A stretch of DNA of 8,209 bases. Origin: Chloroflexota bacterium. Its GTDB lineage: Bacteria; Chloroflexota; Limnocylindria; Limnocylindrales; CSP1-4. The notes under the pieces are model-generated. The model ran no database searches. It had not been told where the DNA came from and saw nothing but the letters and a program-made list of their open reading frames with translations. How positions within the stretch are numbered: position 1 is the stretch's first letter; each line of letters begins with the position of its first letter. The stretch is taken from assembly GCA_021812735.1 (NCBI GenBank), contig JAKAMV010000415.1, positions 1 to 8,209 of the forward strand, read 5' to 3'. Below, piece after piece: positions 1 through 6,645 of the stretch. A program made the position numbers and the translations under genes.

Positions 1-1249
1 CGAGCTCCTGGGAGTTCTGGTTGGCGTCGGCCGCGGCGCCGGCCGGGGAGCCGCCCAGCCTGGCGGACGCCGAGGCGCTGACGCCGCTCGCGGTGAGCGC
101 CACCACGACGGCGAGGGTGCCGGCCATGGCCAGGTTCCAGCGCGGGCGCGTGCCGATCAGCCAGCCGCGGCGCAGCGGGTCCTCGACCAGGCGCGTGGTG
201 GCCGCGGCCAGCGGGAAGGACGCCAGCGCCAGCACGACCCGCGCCGCGACGGGCAGCGTCGAGCCGATGGCGAGGGCCGGCAGCACGAGCAGGGGCCAGT
301 GCCACAGGTACACCGAGTAGCTGATGCGCCCGATCTGCCGCGGGACGGCGGCCCCGAGCCATCGGGCCGGTGCCCAGGCGGCCGCCAGCGAGCTCGCCGC
401 CATGCCGCCCCAGATCACCAGTGCGGCCCCCGCCGCAGGCAGCAGGCCGGCCAGACCCGGGAACGCCGAGGAGCCGGTGAGCAGGAACCCGGCGGCCGCG
501 ATCAGGGCGAGACCCGCCCAGGCCATGATCGCGCCCAGGCCGGGGACAACCCTCCGGAGCTGCGGCTCGCCGACGGCGAGGACGGCGCCCAGGGCCAGCT
601 CCCACGCCCGGCTCGGGAGCGAGAAGAACGCCCAGGGCAACGACACGCCGGCCAGCCAGGTCGCGAACGCGAAGGAGGCCAGCCCGATGCCGCCCGCCGC
701 GAGCCCGACGCGGCGGCCCGGCCGGTCCGAGCCGCGCGCCACCAGCAGGATGATCGCGGGCCACAGGAGGTAGAACTGCTCCTCCACGCCGAGCGACCAG
801 TAGTGCAGGACCGGCGACGGCGTCGTGGCCGTCGAGAAGTAGTCGGTCGCCTGCGCGGCGAACGACATGTTCGAGACGTAGACGCCCGCAGCGGTCACGT
901 CGTGGGCGATCTGCGGGACCAGCAGCGGCGGGGCGAGCAGCAGGGCGGCCACCAGCGTGACCAGCAGGACGAGCGCCGAGGCGGGCAGCAGGCGGCGGAC
1001 CCGGCGCGCGTAGAACTCGCGTAGCGAGATGGTGCCGGTCTCGTGCCGCTCGCGGAGCAGGAGGCCGGTGATGAGGTAGCCGGAGATGACGAAGAACACG
1101 TCCACGCCGACGAAGCCGCCGTTCGCGCCCAGCAGGTCGGCGTGGAACAGGAGGACCAGCAGCACGGCGACGGCCCGGAGGCCCTCGATGTCGTTCCGTC
1201 GCTCGTGCCGACGGCGAGCAGGCTCGGCGGCCTCTGGGTGCTGGCTCAC
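1..1249 (-). CDS. OafA/YrhL-type membrane O-acyltransferase, 3' end cut by window
   Basis: This is an integral-membrane acyltransferase-3 protein, a family that transfers acetyl or other acyl groups to sugars of surface polysaccharides. The minus-strand frame opens at a GTG (1249-1247) and stays open for 416 codons to base 1, so the C-terminus is missing. The family R-X10-H motif is present (R25, H36 in EGLRAVAVLLVLLFH). It is followed by GFVGVDVFFVISGYLITG (residues 45-62), a basic FYARRVRRLLPA loop (79-90), HYWSLGVEEQFYLLWP (about 149-164), and later ISYSVYLWHWP, all hallmarks of the family. About ten hydrophobic helices can be made out. The visible end, after the last helix, is a hydrophilic linker (AAADANQNSQEL) that in long family members leads to an extracytoplasmic SGNH domain, so I infer such a domain outside the window. 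GAAGG lies about 12 nt before the GTG; no ATG suits the N-terminus. It is paralogous to the gene at 7301 and divergent from the glycosyltransferase. The acceptor is unknown. Confidence 0.9.
   Translation of the reverse strand, partial: MSQHPEAAEPARRRHERRNDIEGLRAVAVLLVLLFHADLLGANGGFVGVDVFFVISGYLITGLLLRERHETGTISLREFYARRVRRLLPASALVLLVTLVAALLLAPPLLVPQIAHDVTAAGVYVSNMSFAAQATDYFSTATTPSPVLHYWSLGVEEQFYLLWPAIILLVARGSDRPGRRVGLAAGGIGLASFAFATWLAGVSLPWAFFSLPSRAWELALGAVLAVGEPQLRRVVPGLGAIMAWAGLALIAAAGFLLTGSSAFPGLAGLLPAAGAALVIWGGMAASSLAAAWAPARWLGAAVPRQIGRISYSVYLWHWPLLVLPALAIGSTLPVAARVVLALASFPLAAATTRLVEDPLRRGWLIGTRPRWNLAMAGTLAVVVALTASGVSASASARLGGSPAGAAADANQNSQEL
1088..1112 (-). repeat. Left arm of a 25-nt perfect inverted repeat within the acyltransferase paralogues
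   Basis: Read on the minus strand, this stretch is identical over 25 bases to 7408-7432 on the plus strand. It encodes the VGVDVFFV motif. The identity comes from gene duplication and conserved residues rather than from a separate element. Confidence 0.8.
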
Positions 1250-1590
1250 GGGACGCGCTCGCCTTCGGTTGGTCGGGCCGTCGCCGCCAGCCCGGCAGGT
1301 TTCGGCCGCTGCGGGCGGCCGCTCGCGGACTCGGCGGTCCGCCTGGGCGCGGGGATCGTACAACGGTGGCCGCGCGGCCGTGCGCGCGGGCCCTGGCCCC
1401 TGGTGCTGCCGCGCCAGCCCGTCCGCTGTCCCCGGCGCCGCATCGCCTAGACTTCGACCGTGGTCAGCGCAGACGCGGGCGGACAGGTCGCCGGCTTCCC
1501 GGCAACGCGCGGCACGGGTTGCCCCGCGCCGTCTTCGCGTCCGCGCCGGGGCGGCGGCCGGTCGGGCGGGCCAGGCGCGGGGCGCTCCGG
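1250..1590. other. Divergent intergenic region between acyltransferase and glycosyltransferase
   Basis: This 341-base stretch separates two divergently oriented genes and must hold promoters for both. Open frames cross it on both strands, but their products are Arg/Pro/Gly-rich with no recognisable domain, as expected from composition alone. Visible elements are a TAGACT -10-like hexamer at 1448-1453, a 5-bp hairpin GCCGG-CTTC-CCGGC at 1490-1503 and an overlapping GGCAAC/GTTGCC pairing (1501-1506 with 1518-1523). On the minus strand, TACGAT (1360-1355) is a possible -10 for the acyltransferase, with no good -35. I see no tRNA or convincing riboswitch. Confidence 0.6.
1448..1462 (+). promoter_or_regulatory. 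Possible -10 element with leaderless-type spacing to a GTG
   Basis: TAGACT at 1448-1453 matches the TAnnnT -10 pattern of GC-rich bacteria. Six bases separate it from GTG at 1460, which is where transcription would be expected to start, so an mRNA from here could begin on its own start codon. No recognisable -35 hexamer lies upstream. It is the best promoter candidate for the downstream glycosyltransferase, but a six-base match is weak evidence. Confidence 0.3.
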
Positions 1591-2790
1591 GTGAGCCGTC
1601 GCCGCCCGGTGGCCATGGTGGTCCACAGCTACTACGAGGAGGACCCGCGCGTCCGTCGCGAGGCCGAGGCGGTGCGTGCCTCGGGCCGCCCGGTGGACGT
1701 GTTCTCGCTCCGGCGACCGGACGACCCGCCCGAGGGCGAGCTGGCCGGCGTGCGGATCCACCGGCTGGACGTGCAGCGCCACCAGGGCGCTGGCATCGGC
1801 ACGTACCTGCGCGAGTACGCGGACTTCATGCTCCGGGCCGGCGTGGCGCTGACTCGCGCCCACGGCCGGCGACGCTACGCGCTGGTCCAGGTCCACACCA
1901 TCCCCGACGCGCTCGTGGCGTCGGCGCTGCCGCTCCGCCTGCTGGGCGTGCCCGTCATCCTGGACATGCACGAGGCCATGCCGGAGTTCTTCCGCATGCG
2001 GTTCCCGAGCGCCTCGCGGCCCGCGGTGCACCGGGCGCTCGTGGCGCAGGAGCTGGCGTCCATCGCGGTGTCCACGGCCGTCATCACGGTCAACGACGCC
2101 CTGGCCCGGCGGCTCGTGGGCATGGGCGTCCCCGCGCCCAAGGTGCACGTGGTCATGAACGCGCCGGTCCTCGCCCGGTTCAACCCCGCCGCACACCCGG
2201 TCCGCCCGTTCATGGCCGACGGCACGCTCCGGCTGGTGTACGCGGGCGCGCTGTCCATGGTGTACGAGGTGGACGTGGCGCTCGAGGCCCTGGCCCGCCT
2301 CCGCGCCCAGCGCCCGGACCTGCCCGTCGCCCTCGACCTGTACGGCCGGGACTTCGCGGAGGTGCCGCTTCGTGACCGGGCCGCCGCGCTCGGCCTCGCC
2401 GATGCCGTCACGTTCCATGGGCGCGTCCCGCTCGACGAGGTCCCGGCCGCGCTGGCCGCCGCCGACATCGGCCTCGCGCCGACCCGCCGGACCGAGTTCA
2501 CCGACTTCAGCCTGTCCACCAAGATCTTCGAGTACGCGGCGATGGGCAAGCCGGTGGTCGCGACCCGGCTGCCGATGGTCGAGGCCGTCTTCCCGCCGGG
2601 GACCGTCGCCACCTACGACGCCGGCGACGCGGCCTCGATGGCGGCCGCCATCGCCCGGCTCGCCGACGACGCTCCCGCCCGGGAGGCCGCGACCGCTCGG
2701 ACCTCGGCCCTGGTGGCGGACCTGGCCTGGGAGCGCGTGTCGGTGCGATACCTGGCGCTCGTGGAATCGCTCGCGCGCGACCGGGGCTGA
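1591..2790 (+). CDS. Family 4-type (GT-B fold) glycosyltransferase
   Basis: A cytoplasmic or membrane-associated sugar transferase using a nucleotide-sugar donor; donor and acceptor cannot be told from sequence. From GTG 1591 it is 399 residues, normal for GT4 enzymes. The N-terminal half starts with MVVHSYYEEDPRVRREAE (residues 9-26), the usual first strand and DPRVRREAE signature, and has LDMHEA near residue 125. The C-terminal half starts at LVYAGALSMVYEVD and includes FHGRVPLDEVPAALAAADIG and SLSTKIFEYAAMGKPVVAT, whose glutamate E314 is the second Glu of the EX7E motif. The first Glu of that motif is absent, as in other TKIFEY-type members. The frame stays open upstream to an ATG at 1366, but those 75 extra residues are Arg/Pro-rich with no fold signal, so I chose 1591, which leaves a short lead before the first strand and has GGGG 8 nt upstream. 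Lying beside an acyltransferase, it probably builds a surface glycan. Confidence 0.88.
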   Translation: MSRRRPVAMVVHSYYEEDPRVRREAEAVRASGRPVDVFSLRRPDDPPEGELAGVRIHRLDVQRHQGAGIGTYLREYADFMLRAGVALTRAHGRRRYALVQVHTIPDALVASALPLRLLGVPVILDMHEAMPEFFRMRFPSASRPAVHRALVAQELASIAVSTAVITVNDALARRLVGMGVPAPKVHVVMNAPVLARFNPAAHPVRPFMADGTLRLVYAGALSMVYEVDVALEALARLRAQRPDLPVALDLYGRDFAEVPLRDRAAALGLADAVTFHGRVPLDEVPAALAAADIGLAPTRRTEFTDFSLSTKIFEYAAMGKPVVATRLPMVEAVFPPGTVATYDAGDAASMAAAIARLADDAPAREAATARTSALVADLAWERVSVRYLALVESLARDRG

Positions 2791-2798
2791 GGCACCGG

Positions 2799-2829
2799 CG
2801 CCGGCCCGCTGCCCCGCCCCGGGCCGGCG
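2799..2829 (+). terminator. GC-rich hairpin after glycosyltransferase, possible terminator without U-tract
   Basis: CGCCGGCCC (2799-2807) pairs perfectly with GGGCCGGCG (2821-2829) across a 13-nt C-rich loop, starting 8 bases after the glycosyltransferase stop. No T-run follows, so it is not a canonical intrinsic terminator. In DNA this GC-rich such stems also arise by chance, but its position right after a stop codon and before the next possible promoter is suggestive. Confidence 0.35.
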
Positions 2830-2841
2830 GGCCGCTGGCGC

Positions 2842-2872
2842 TCGACACGATCACGCGCGCACGCGGTACCAT
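2842..2872 (+). promoter_or_regulatory. Possible promoter for the isomerase-mazG-rph-rdgB run
   Basis: TCGACA at 2842-2847 differs from the TTGACA -35 consensus at one base, and TACCAT at 2867-2872 fits the TAnnnT -10. The spacer is 19 bases, longer than the preferred 17-18. A start near 2879 would give a leader of roughly 70 bases before the ATG at 2952. This is the only good candidate in the 161-base gap and lies just after the hairpin. Confidence 0.35.
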
Positions 2873-2951
2873 CGCGCGGCGTCCGCGCCGTGGGGCGCCG
2901 GGGCCGATTCGCTGCGCCGCCATCCACCACCACGAGGAACCTCCACCCACC

Positions 2952-4694
2952 ATGACGTTCCGCACCCGGCCGGGCGCGAGCCGTCCCCGGATCTGGGACG
3001 ACCCCACGCGCCGCAACCTGCTGATGAACCTGGGCTTCGGCCTGGCGATCCTGGCGGCGCTCCTCACCCTCGCGATCGCGGGCGCCGTGAGCTGGTACAG
3101 CGCGCACCTCTCGCCGGCCATCACGGTCAACGGCGTGACGCTCACGCAGGACGACGTGGCGCGGCAGAACAAGTTCAACACCTGGCTCATCAACTACGAG
3201 CTGACGCGGACGCGGACGCTGCTCTCGGCGGGCCACCTCGCGGCCGTCGACGCCAACGCCCGCGAGACCACGCTGTCCAACGAGGCGAGCAGCGTCAGCA
3301 GCCTCTCGGCGAGCGAGCTGACCGACGGCACCGTCATGCTCGACCTCGCCCAGCAGAACGGCCAGGCCGTCGGCCCCAGCGACATCGCCGCCAGCGAGCA
3401 GAAGGCGGCCACGCAGCCCGAGCTGCGCCACGTGTTCATGATCCAGGTGGCGCCCAAGCTCGCCAGCGGCGAGACCGCGGCCACCGCCGCGGAGAAGGCG
3501 GCTGCCCAGGCCACTGCCGACCAAGCGCTGACCCAGCTCAAGGGCGGCGGCGACTTCGCCGCCATCGCCAAGGCCACCTCGACCGACACGACGACCGCGC
3601 CGCAGGGCGGCGACGTCGGCTACATCGACACGAACTCGTCGCTGGATTCCGCGCTGGTCAGCGCCATCTTCGCTGCCCAGCCCAACGCCCTCACCGGCGT
3701 CATCACGGGCTCGGACGGCAACTACTACATCGCGAAGTACACGGACACGATCGCGCCCCAGACGGACGCGACGTTCGCGAGCCAGGCCCAGCAGGCCGGC
3801 ATCTCGCAGTCGGACCTGGACTGGTCGTTCAAGTACACGGCCGCCAACACCAAGCTGAGCGACTGGGTCGTGAGCCAGGCGATGGCCCCTGCCCCGCAGC
3901 GCCACGTGTACCGCATCTACATGCAGTACAGCGCCAGCGAGATCGGGCCGTCCGCCATTCGCGTCCGGCACATCCTGTTCTCGCCCAACCACGACCCGAA
4001 CAAGGCGTCCACGCTGCCGGCCTCCGACCCGGCGTGGGCAGCCGCCAAGGCGCTCGCCGATGCCGCCTACGCCAAGCTCAAGGCGGACCCGACGCAGTTC
4101 GACGCCTTGGCTCGCTCGGAGAGCGACGACACCAGCGCCAGCACCACCGGCGGCAAGCTGCCGTACCTGTCCAAGAGCGACAGCATCGACCCGGCGTTCG
4201 CCGCGGCGATCTTCCAGCCCGGCCTGCAGCCCGGGCAGCTGCTCGCGCCGGTCAAGTCGCAGTACGGCTGGCACGTCATCCAGGTCATGCACGGGCCCAC
4301 GGACCTGGAGTGGGCGAACAAGCTGGTTGCCCAGGCCACGAGCCTCGACGTGTTCAAGACCCTCGCTCGCGACAACTCCGACGACGCCCAGGCTGCGCAG
4401 GGCGGCGACATGGGCTGGATCGGCCAGCACACCTACCAGGTGAGCGACAAGGTGGCAGCAGCCATCTTCGCAGCGCCGATCGGCAAGGTGAGCGCGGTCA
4501 CCCAGATCGACCAGGACGGCACCTACATCTTCTGGGTGGACGCCCAGCAGACCAAGGTGCCGGACGGCGCCCAGGCTGCCTCGATCAAGGCGAACGCCTT
4601 CAGCGCGTGGTACACGCCCCTCAAGGCGAAGTACACGATCTGGCAGGACCCGGCGCTGAGCAGCAGCAGTAGCGGCGCCAGCACCGGCGGCTGA
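2952..4694 (+). CDS. Membrane-anchored multi-parvulin peptidyl-prolyl cis-trans isomerase (SurA/PrsA-like foldase)
   Basis: A foldase that isomerises X-Pro bonds and chaperones exported proteins outside the cytoplasmic membrane. The 580-residue product has a basic N-terminus, one membrane segment (about residues 24-47) and no lipobox, so it is probably anchored N-in/C-out. A SurA-N-like helical region follows (ITVNGVTLTQDDVARQ onward). Three parvulin-like units are visible. Unit 1 (about 157-265) has LRHVFMI with H160 and GGDVGYI at 219, but YYIAKY where a GWH strand is expected. Unit 2 (about 335-455) is complete: VRHILF with H340, GGKLPYL at 400, and YGWHVIQV with H441. Unit 3 (about 456-545) lacks the RHIL strand but keeps GGDMGWI at 484. 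The C-terminus is a short Ser/Gly tail. The ATG at 2952 has GAGGA 13 nt upstream, a long spacing. The next gene starts 23 bases downstream. The family is clear; the client proteins are unknown. Confidence 0.92.
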   Translation: MTFRTRPGASRPRIWDDPTRRNLLMNLGFGLAILAALLTLAIAGAVSWYSAHLSPAITVNGVTLTQDDVARQNKFNTWLINYELTRTRTLLSAGHLAAVDANARETTLSNEASSVSSLSASELTDGTVMLDLAQQNGQAVGPSDIAASEQKAATQPELRHVFMIQVAPKLASGETAATAAEKAAAQATADQALTQLKGGGDFAAIAKATSTDTTTAPQGGDVGYIDTNSSLDSALVSAIFAAQPNALTGVITGSDGNYYIAKYTDTIAPQTDATFASQAQQAGISQSDLDWSFKYTAANTKLSDWVVSQAMAPAPQRHVYRIYMQYSASEIGPSAIRVRHILFSPNHDPNKASTLPASDPAWAAAKALADAAYAKLKADPTQFDALARSESDDTSASTTGGKLPYLSKSDSIDPAFAAAIFQPGLQPGQLLAPVKSQYGWHVIQVMHGPTDLEWANKLVAQATSLDVFKTLARDNSDDAQAAQGGDMGWIGQHTYQVSDKVAAAIFAAPIGKVSAVTQIDQDGTYIFWVDAQQTKVPDGAQAASIKANAFSAWYTPLKAKYTIWQDPALSSSSSGASTGG

Positions 4695-4717
4695 CGCCGG
4701 GGCAGGCAGGCCACACG

Positions 4718-5887
4718 ATGCTGGACGCGCTGCTGGCCGAGGCCCGGCTCCGCTGGGCGCTCGATCCCGCCCGGGGGTTCGCGGTGGTCGCCGCCGAGCG
4801 GCTGGTGGCGGTCCCCGTGGAGCCGACCGTGCCGCTGCTGCTCCTGCCGGCCGCCCGGCTTCGGGCTGGCGGCCCCGCGTCGGACGGCGCGGGCGCCGCT
4901 GCCGGCGCGGCCACGCCGCTGCCCGGACGGCACGGGCCGCGGGGCGCCGACCCGATCGCGCTGCTCCGGCGCCTCTACCCGGCCGACCACGCCGTTGGCC
5001 GCTTCGGGCGCGCCGGAGGCACGACCGTGGGCGCGCTGACCCGCGCGGACCTCGACGGCGCGCTGTACCTGGGGCCGGTGGCGCCCGTGGCCGACACTGC
5101 CTCGCCCTGGGGCATGCCCTGGATCTCCGATCGGCTGCGCGCCCCGGACGGCTGTCCCTGGGACCGCGAGCAGACGCACGTCTCGCTGCGCAACAACCTG
5201 CTCGAGGAGGCCTACGAGGTCTACGACGCGCTCGAGGGCGGCGCCACGCCGGAACTTGCGGGCGAGCTGGGGGACCTGCTGCTCCAGATCGTCCTGCACG
5301 CGCAGCTGGCCGCGGAGGCAGGCGTCTTCGACCTGACCGACGTCTGGCAGGCGTTGGCCACCAAGATCGTCCGGCGCCATCCGCACGTGTTCGGCGAGGC
5401 CGAGGCCAGGACCGCCTCGGACGTCAATCGGCAGTGGGAGAGGATCAAGCAGGGCGAGCGAGCCGCCGCGGGCCAGGCGGAGACGAAGAGCGCGCTCGAC
5501 GGGATCAGCCGCACGCTGCCCGCCCTCGCCGCATCGCAGGAGATGCAGGAGCGCGCCGCGCACCTCGGCTACGACTGGCCGTCGATCGACGGCGTCCTGG
5601 ACAAGGTGCGCGAGGAGGTCGGCGAGCTGGTGGAGGCGGACAACCCCGCGCACCAGGCGGAGGAGCTCGGCGACCTGCTGTTCGCGCTCACCAACGTCGG
5701 TCGCAAGATGGACATCGAGGTGGAGGCCGCGCTCCGCGGCGCCAACGACAAGTTCCGGCGGCGGTTCCGCCACGTGGAGCTGGCGGCGGCCCGCCAGGGC
5801 GTCGCGTTGCGCGACATGACGTTTGAGCAGTTGGACGCGCTCTGGGACGCCGCCAAGGCGGACGAGCGCCGGGAGGCATCGGCATGA
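4718..5887 (+). CDS. mazG: Nucleoside triphosphate pyrophosphohydrolase MazG, two MazG domains plus an N-terminal extension
   Basis: This enzyme hydrolyses NTPs/dNTPs to the monophosphate and pyrophosphate, limiting aberrant nucleotides. Two all-alpha MazG domains are visible. Domain 1 starts at the signature [11 protein letters not shown] (144-154), with EEAYE at 163-167 and ELGDLL containing E183 and D186. Domain 2 has EEVGE at 299-303, ELGDLL with E316 and D319, and the typical [10 protein letters not shown] near the end. Both EExxE...ExxD metal sites look intact. The first ~130 residues are not MazG. They are Ala/Gly/Pro-rich but contain [16 protein letters not shown] and [16 protein letters not shown], which resemble the tail of the tetrapyrrole-methylase domain found in YabN-type fusions, while the SAM-binding half is missing. 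The ATG at 4718 is preceded by AGGCAGG at a 7-nt spacing. The stop overlaps the RNase PH start by 4 bases (ATGA). MazG identity is certain; the origin of the extension is inferred. Confidence 0.94.
   Translation: MLDALLAEARLRWALDPARGFAVVAAERLVAVPVEPTVPLLLLPAARLRAGGPASDGAGAAAGAATPLPGRHGPRGADPIALLRRLYPADHAVGRFGRAGGTTVGALTRADLDGALYLGPVAPVADTASPWGMPWISDRLRAPDGCPWDREQTHVSLRNNLLEEAYEVYDALEGGATPELAGELGDLLLQIVLHAQLAAEAGVFDLTDVWQALATKIVRRHPHVFGEAEARTASDVNRQWERIKQGERAAAGQAETKSALDGISRTLPALAASQEMQERAAHLGYDWPSIDGVLDKVREEVGELVEADNPAHQAEELGDLLFALTNVGRKMDIEVEAALRGANDKFRRRFRHVELAAARQGVALRDMTFEQLDALWDAAKADERREASA
5871..5876 (+). promoter_or_regulatory. Ribosome binding site of rph, inside the 3' end of mazG
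   Basis: GGGAGG lies 7 bases before the ATG at 5884 and is the strongest Shine-Dalgarno sequence in the window. It decides the RNase PH start even though that start adds about 17 residues before the family's usual N-terminus. It sits within the mazG coding region, consistent with coupled translation. Confidence 0.7.
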
Positions 5888-6645
5888 GCATCGGCAACCG
5901 GACGCCCGCAGCAGGCCCGCCCCCCCGCGGCGGCACCCGCGCCGACGGGCGCCACCCGGGCGACCTGCGCCCCGTGGAGATCACGCTCGGCGTCCAGAAG
6001 TGGGCCGAGGGCTCGTGCCTGATCCGCTTCGGCGACACGCAGGTCCTGTGCGCCGCCACCATCGAGGACCGCGTCCCGCCGCACCTGCGCGGCAAGGGCA
6101 CGGGCTGGGTCACCGGCACCTACGAGATGCTCCCCCGCGCCACCGCGGAGCGCTCCGAGCGCGAGAGCGCCAAGGGCAGGGTGGGCGGTCGGACGCACGA
6201 GATCCAGCGGCTCGTCGGGCGGTCGCTGCGCGGCGTGGTGGACCTCGCGCGCCTGGGCGAGCGGACGGTCACCGTGGACTGCGACGTGATCGTCGCCGAC
6301 GGCGGCACGCGCACGGCGTCCATCACCGGCGGCTACGTGGCGCTCGCGGCCGCGCTGATCACCTACGGCATGGACCGGCACCTCACCGGCCGCGTCGCCG
6401 CGGTGAGCGTGGGGATCATCGACGGGGTCCGGATGCTGGACCTGGACTACTCCGAGGACTCGCGGGCCGAGGTGGACTTCAACGTCGTGGGCACCGACGC
6501 CGGGCAGTACGTTGAGGTCCAGGGCACCGCCGAGGGCAAGCCGTTCGACCGCGCCGGGCTCGACGCGCTGCTGGACCTTGCCGGGACCGGGCTCGCACAG
6601 CTGTTCGAAGCGCAGGCCGCCGCGCTCGCCACGGTGCGCCGGTAG
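5884..6645 (+). CDS. rph: Ribonuclease PH, tRNA 3'-end phosphorolytic exonuclease
   Basis: RNase PH uses inorganic phosphate to remove nucleotides 3' of the CCA end of tRNA precursors and works as a hexameric ring in the cytoplasm. The 253-residue product has the family's motifs in order: [16 protein letters not shown] near residue 19, [13 protein letters not shown] at 75-87, [15 protein letters not shown] from 102, [20 protein letters not shown] (T142 and R143 at the phosphate site, R103 as the second phosphate contact), DLDYSEDS with D186 and D192 as catalytic metal ligands, and [19 protein letters not shown]. It is slightly longer than usual because of a Pro/Arg-rich N-terminal extension of about 17 residues, which includes a run of seven C at 5920-5926. 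WVTGTY departs from the usual WVTAEY. It overlaps mazG by 4 bases and rdgB by one base. rph next to rdgB is a common bacterial arrangement. Confidence 0.96.
   Translation: MSIGNRTPAAGPPPRGGTRADGRHPGDLRPVEITLGVQKWAEGSCLIRFGDTQVLCAATIEDRVPPHLRGKGTGWVTGTYEMLPRATAERSERESAKGRVGGRTHEIQRLVGRSLRGVVDLARLGERTVTVDCDVIVADGGTRTASITGGYVALAAALITYGMDRHLTGRVAAVSVGIIDGVRMLDLDYSEDSRAEVDFNVVGTDAGQYVEVQGTAEGKPFDRAGLDALLDLAGTGLAQLFEAQAAALATVRR

Noticed and set aside
299..1024. Plus-strand open frames (up to 241 codons) over the left edge
   Set aside because: They are antisense to the minus-strand acyltransferase, whose R-X10-H, VGVDVFFV and GVEEQFYL motifs show which strand is coding.
1455..1530. Resemblance to SAM-I/SAM-IV riboswitch cores (CCCGGCAAC followed by GGGTTGCCCCG)
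   Set aside because: The closing P1 stem and other conserved blocks are not found, and a glycosyltransferase is not an expected SAM-riboswitch target. The match is to short GC-rich strings only. A covariance-model search would settle it.
1366..1590. Upstream extension of the glycosyltransferase from ATG 1366
   Set aside because: The 75 added residues are Arg/Pro/Gly-rich with no fold signal, and the GT4 first strand starts only at about 1615. The GTG at 1591 suits the family N-terminus better.
2934..2943. GAGG-AA-CCTC palindrome upstream of the isomerase start
   Set aside because: A two-base loop cannot form a stable hairpin, and a palindrome this short is not evidence of an operator. GAGGA is better read as a weak Shine-Dalgarno site.
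2613..4430. Minus-strand open frame of 605 codons opposite the isomerase gene
   Set aside because: It lies antisense to a gene with clear parvulin motifs. The translation is rich in Arg, Gly, Val and Leu with no recognisable domain, as expected when every third base of the real gene is G or C.
2372..4672. Plus-strand open frame of 766 codons spanning the glycosyltransferase end, the gap and most of the isomerase gene
   Set aside because: It runs through two real genes in another frame. Its Arg/Pro/Ala/His-rich product is typical of a GC-driven shadow frame.
4660..4694. Ser-codon repeat (AGC/AGT run) at the end of the isomerase gene
   Set aside because: It is a short low-complexity Ser/Gly tail; it is too short and irregular to count as a tandem repeat element.
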